Below, in pieces: positions 61,268 through 64,000 of a stretch of DNA of 64,000 nucleotides. A program made the position numbers and the translations under genes. Source of the stretch: Marinobacter salinexigens. GTDB lineage: Bacteria > Pseudomonadota > Gammaproteobacteria > Pseudomonadales > Oleiphilaceae. The stretch spans positions 668,223 to 732,222 of the forward strand of contig NZ_VTUU01000001.1 in NCBI RefSeq assembly GCF_008370345.1, written 5' to 3'. Every line of letters starts with the position of its first letter. Position 1 is the stretch's first letter. Under the pieces are notes generated by a model, which worked only from the letters and a program-made list of their open reading frames with translations, had not been told where the DNA came from and ran no database searches.

Positions 61268-62044
61268 ATGTCCGATCTGAGTATTGTTCAGTATGCCCTC
61301 ATCGCGTTGATCTTCGTGTGGAGTGGGTTCGTCCGTTCGGGACTGGGTTTTGGCGGCGCGGTGCTTTCATTGCCGTTTCTGCTGCTGGTACTTGATCAGC
61401 CGCTGGTATTTCTTCCCATCATTGCGGTGCACCTGCTGGTATTTTCGTCGCTCACGATCTGGATGAACAACCGGAAGCGACCGGATTCTGACGGTGTTCC
61501 GGCAGAAAGCACGGTGGACTGGAAGTATCTCTGGCGAATTCTCGGCATCATGATTGTGCCGAAGCTGATCGGTGTGTTCGGGCTGATCACCATGCCGGGG
61601 AATATCCTGAGCGCCATTATTTTCGTGATTGTGGCGCTCTATTCAATCTCATACATCGTGAACAAGCCATTCAGGAGCGGTAGCAAAGCCGTTGATGCGG
61701 TGTTTCTGATGATTGGCGGGTATATCAGCGGCACGTCATTGATCGGCGCACCGCTGATCATCGCGGTGGCGGCTCAGCATCTGCCCAGGGAGAAACTCCG
61801 GGATACGCTGTTTGCGCTCTGGTTCATTCTCGTGGTGATCAAAATGGCCGCGTTTATCTGGGCCGGGGTTGATCTTCAGCTGATTCACCACCTGTGGTTA
61901 TTACCTTGCGCTGCCGTGGGACATGTCATCGGCCTGCAGGTCCATGACAGGATTCTGAAGGCCGAAACACCGGTGTTCTTCAGAGTGCTGGGTGTTGTGC
62001 TGCTGGTGGTCAGCAGCATCGGTATGGTCAGCGTTCTGGGTTGA
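61268..62044 (+). CDS. TauE/SafE-family sulfite/anion permease
   Basis: 258 residues with eight or so hydrophobic segments and the TauE/SafE repeats: IFVWSGFVRSGLGFGGAVLSLPFLLLVLDQPLVFLPIIAVHLL and the second-half DAVFLMIGGYISGTSLIGAPLIIAVAAQHLPREKLRDTLFALW. The family exports sulfite or sulfoacetate and other organic anions. It lies near the tsdBA genes but is divergent from the radical SAM gene between them. The link to sulfur metabolism is inference. Confidence 0.9.
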   Translation: MSDLSIVQYALIALIFVWSGFVRSGLGFGGAVLSLPFLLLVLDQPLVFLPIIAVHLLVFSSLTIWMNNRKRPDSDGVPAESTVDWKYLWRILGIMIVPKLIGVFGLITMPGNILSAIIFVIVALYSISYIVNKPFRSGSKAVDAVFLMIGGYISGTSLIGAPLIIAVAAQHLPREKLRDTLFALWFILVVIKMAAFIWAGVDLQLIHHLWLLPCAAVGHVIGLQVHDRILKAETPVFFRVLGVVLLVVSSIGMVSVLG

Positions 62045-62052
62045 CGGGCAGC

Positions 62053-62718
62053 CTAGCTGGCGCGCCCGAACATCCGTTCAAAGAAACCGGCAGCTTTCAC
62101 ATCCGGAATCGGCAGTTCGTTAAGCTCGTCCATGGCCCGTCGCCAGTAACGTTGTGGATCGTCCAGAACTGAGACCTGCCCGCGCTGTTCCGCGGTGTAG
62201 TGATTGTGTTCACCGTCCAGTCCCCGCCCCAGCAATTCTATGGTCCAGAGGTAGATTGCCGCACGTACTGTTCTCAAGAGCTGACAATATGTGTCTCTGC
62301 TCAGGTTAATGGCCAGTTCCGCGCTCAGGTTGATCTGCTTTTGAAGCACAACCATCGCTTCTCGTTCGAGCAGTACCCGGTTGCCATCACCTTTCTTACA
62401 CCCAACACAGACCTTTTCCAGGGCCTTGGTGCCCTCTACCAGGCTCAACTGACCATATTCCCGTGATTGTTCTTCATTTACCGGCGCTGGAATCCAGCCA
62501 TACTGAGGGGATCGGGCAACGATGTGCCCGGGCAGGTCGCGGCGATAGGGCGGTGCTGTGCTGATGTCCTGATAGCCGTCCAGTTCTGTCCGGAGCCAGG
62601 CCGCCATTTTCTTGTGGCGAAGCATCATGGCCAGGGTGATCGCCGAAGGCATGATCTGGTCCAGCAGTTCTTCGGATGATTGAGTGCGTTCCTGAAGGTT
62701 ATTCACGGATGCTGACAT
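62053..62718 (-). CDS. AbiTii-like domain protein
   Basis: 221 residues from the ATG at 62718, which has GGAGG six bases ahead. The N-terminal region (IMPSAITLAMMLRHKKMAAWLRTELDGYQDISTAPPYRRDLPGHIVA) resembles the AbiTii domain, in which a helix followed by W-x-x-x-E-L-x-G-Y and PxYR is characteristic. AbiTii proteins are associated with phage abortive infection, but most are untested. The rest is helical and unrecognised. Single gene. Confidence 0.7.
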   Translation of the reverse strand: MSASVNNLQERTQSSEELLDQIMPSAITLAMMLRHKKMAAWLRTELDGYQDISTAPPYRRDLPGHIVARSPQYGWIPAPVNEEQSREYGQLSLVEGTKALEKVCVGCKKGDGNRVLLEREAMVVLQKQINLSAELAINLSRDTYCQLLRTVRAAIYLWTIELLGRGLDGEHNHYTAEQRGQVSVLDDPQRYWRRAMDELNELPIPDVKAAGFFERMFGRAS

Positions 62719-62915
62719 AGTGTCCTCCACAGATAGCAAAGTGCCAGGTCACGCCTGTCTGCTATCCGTCTATTGTTATTGTTAGGGGATTCGCCGAAGT
62801 GCGGGGCAGGTCGGCGAATGGTGCCTGAAAAGCTAGACGGCAGGTCATGATTTCGCCGTTGTAAAACCGTTGTTCTTTGTAATGAATGGTAAGTGGGTAA
62901 CGGAGGGAAGAGTCC

Positions 62916-63569
62916 ATGTCGAATGATGGATTTGAGGCCCGGCGGGCCTCGATGGTGGATTACCAGGTTATAGGCCGTGGGATCACTTCGCCCTGGGTGA
63001 TCGAAGCCATGCGACGGGTCCCCCGGGAGCGATTTGTCACCCCTGGCACCGTTGATTACGCCTACGAGGATGGACCACTGCCGATAGGGGCCGGACAAAC
63101 CATATCTCAGCCCTATATTGTTGCTTTGATGGCGGAAGCTCTTGGGCTCGAAGGTGGAGAAATCGTGCTGGATATCGGTACGGGATCAGGGTATGCCGCC
63201 GCAGTGATGGCCTGTATTGCGGGCCATGTCTACAGCATTGAGCGTATCCCGGAGCTGGCGGAGAGAGCAGGGAGTGTGCTCGCAGAGTTGGGGTATGACA
63301 ATGTGACAGTCCGTTGTGGCGATGGCACGTTGGGGTGGCCAGAACAGGCGCCGTTCGATGGCATATGTGTGGCAGCCGGAGCGCCTGCTGTGCCCGAGTC
63401 TCTGAAGCAGCAGTTAGCGGTCGGAGGACGACTGGTGATACCTGTTGGCCCGGAACACAGTGTTCAGTCACTGCAAACGGTTACACGCCTTACCGAAACC
63501 CGCTTTGACATGGACGACCTTGGGCAGGTGCGGTTTGTGCCTCTGCTCGGTGGAGAAGGATGGTCGTAA
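62916..63569 (+). CDS. Protein-L-isoaspartate O-methyltransferase family protein
   Basis: 217 residues. PIMT-type sequence: MRRVPRERFVTPGTVDYAYEDGPLPIGAGQTISQPYIVALMAEAL, SAM-binding LDIGTGSGYAAAVMACIAGHVYSIERIPELAE, then GDGTLGWPEQAPFDGICVAAGAPAVPESLKQQLAVGGRLVIPVG. It methylates damaged L-isoaspartyl residues for repair. I give no gene symbol because PIMT paralogues occur in these genomes and the usual surE-pcm context is absent. Confidence 0.9.
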   Translation: MSNDGFEARRASMVDYQVIGRGITSPWVIEAMRRVPRERFVTPGTVDYAYEDGPLPIGAGQTISQPYIVALMAEALGLEGGEIVLDIGTGSGYAAAVMACIAGHVYSIERIPELAERAGSVLAELGYDNVTVRCGDGTLGWPEQAPFDGICVAAGAPAVPESLKQQLAVGGRLVIPVGPEHSVQSLQTVTRLTETRFDMDDLGQVRFVPLLGGEGWS

Positions 63570-63598
63570 CTCGTGTTGTCAAGCCGGTTCAGGCGTGG

Positions 63599-63706
63599 TC
63601 AGGAGCCCAAAAGTCCTGCGTAGGCACAGTAGAGGAATGCTGCGGAACCGATAAGGATGATGCCCCAGGCGGGGAAAACCATAAATGAGCGAGTCGATGT
63701 TCTCAT
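63599..63706 (-). CDS. 35-residue small membrane protein
   Basis: ATG at 63706 with an excellent AGGAGGTG site seven bases ahead, stop TGA at 63599-63601. The product has a basic N-terminus (MRTSTRSF) and one hydrophobic helix (MVFPAWGIILIGSAAFLYCAYAGLLGS region). The ribosome site and single-helix layout make it a credible small inner-membrane protein. It is convergent with the methyltransferase gene 29 bases away. Function unknown. Confidence 0.65.
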   Translation of the reverse strand: MRTSTRSFMVFPAWGIILIGSAAFLYCAYAGLLGS

Positions 63707-63929
63707 GTGCACCTCCTGCAATGATGTAAGTCGATACGCTTGCTTTATAACTGTAGATCATTCTTGATCAATGTCATCCAACAATTTGTGAGGCGGATCT
63801 CATTGAGACCGAATTGGCCATCGACAGAGGCGCATATTGCTATTGAGGTAACAGCATATAGGACTAGTATGATTTGCAAGCAGTGAAGCAAAAACTCCCG
63901 CGAATACAACAATAAACAAGGAGCCGTTC

Positions 63930-64000
63930 ATGGCCGTTGACCCTCACAAGCAGACCTCTGTGCACTGTCTGTATTACTGGGCCGAAAAGGCGCCGGATAA
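63930..64000 (+). CDS. Probable acyl-CoA synthetase, N-terminus only
   Basis: ATG at 63930 with AAGGAG (63918-63923). The visible 23 residues read MAVDPHKQTSVHCLYYWAEK then APD, which resembles the start of AMP-dependent long-chain acyl-CoA synthetases. The gene runs out of the window; the call rests on this short stretch. Confidence 0.5.
   Translation, partial: MAVDPHKQTSVHCLYYWAEKAPD

Noticed and set aside
1-64000. tRNA, rRNA, CRISPR arrays, insertion sequences, integrases or prophage genes
   Set aside because: None could be recognised by reading; short RNA genes could still be missed without a covariance-model search.

Overview
The window is about 64 kb of ordinary, gene-dense chromosome from a moderately GC-rich gammaproteobacterium. 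Gene content and protein similarity recalled from memory (PA0069-type radical SAM protein, EfpL/YeiP, TIGR02647 protein, tsdBA, TctCBA, AcoR-type regulator next to a flavoprotein monooxygenase) fit Marinobacter or a close marine relative. No tRNA, rRNA, CRISPR array, insertion sequence, integrase or phage gene was found. About 56 protein-coding genes are supported, including a 35-residue membrane protein and genes cut by both window edges.

Layout. 1-3.4 kb: two tandem LuxR-type regulators (the first cut by the edge) and an MFS transporter. 3.4-6.7 kb: an OmpR-type two-component system whose sensor has a His/Asp/Glu-rich periplasmic loop, divergent from a small secreted protein and a cytochrome b561; phased operator-like repeats lie between them. 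6.7-13.7 kb: arfB, a PAS-GGDEF diguanylate cyclase, a Bcr/CflA exporter behind a Fur-like box, a small lipoprotein, an SDR, a solute-binding-like protein, a YecE/DUF72 protein and a crotonase. 13.7-16.6 kb: PhoD-like phosphatase and AraC regulator. 16.8-23.8 kb: a two-partner secretion pair, TpsB plus a 1768-residue TpsA adhesin with internal repeats. 23.9-25.5 kb: thioesterase, EfpL, small membrane protein.

25.6-29.8 kb: an NTF2-like/flavoprotein monooxygenase divergent from an AcoR-type sigma-54 activator, with a good sigma-54 promoter facing the monooxygenase. 29.8-37.7 kb: an amino-acid catabolism block: Lrp regulator, NAD-dependent glutamate dehydrogenase lacking the usual N-terminal third, and PutA without its DNA-binding domain. 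Together these would take proline to glutamate to 2-oxoglutarate. 37.7-46 kb: lytic transglycosylase, dicarboxylate/amino-acid symporter, RsuA, small regulator-like protein, DMT transporter, solute-binding protein, membrane fatty-acid hydroxylase-like protein, GlxA-type regulator and alpha/beta hydrolase.

46-51.6 kb: a CitA/DcuS-type two-component system divergent from tctCBA, a tricarboxylate uptake operon ending in a clear terminator. 51.6-57.4 kb: Rossmann protein, LysE exporter, GMC oxidoreductase and mmsA (an operon) divergent from a LysR regulator with a perfect palindrome. 57.4-62.1 kb: SelT/W/H-like protein, lipoprotein, tsdB-tsdA (thiosulfate to tetrathionate), PA0069-type radical SAM protein preceded by a perfect SOS box, and a TauE/SafE permease. 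62-64 kb: AbiTii-like protein, a PIMT-family methyltransferase, the 35-residue membrane protein, and the start of a probable acyl-CoA synthetase.

No radically new system is evident. The best leads are regulatory pairs and departures from family architecture: the metal-loop sensor with its operator, the short glutamate dehydrogenase, the monooxygenase with a variant Baeyer-Villiger fingerprint under sigma-54 control, and the SOS-boxed radical SAM gene.
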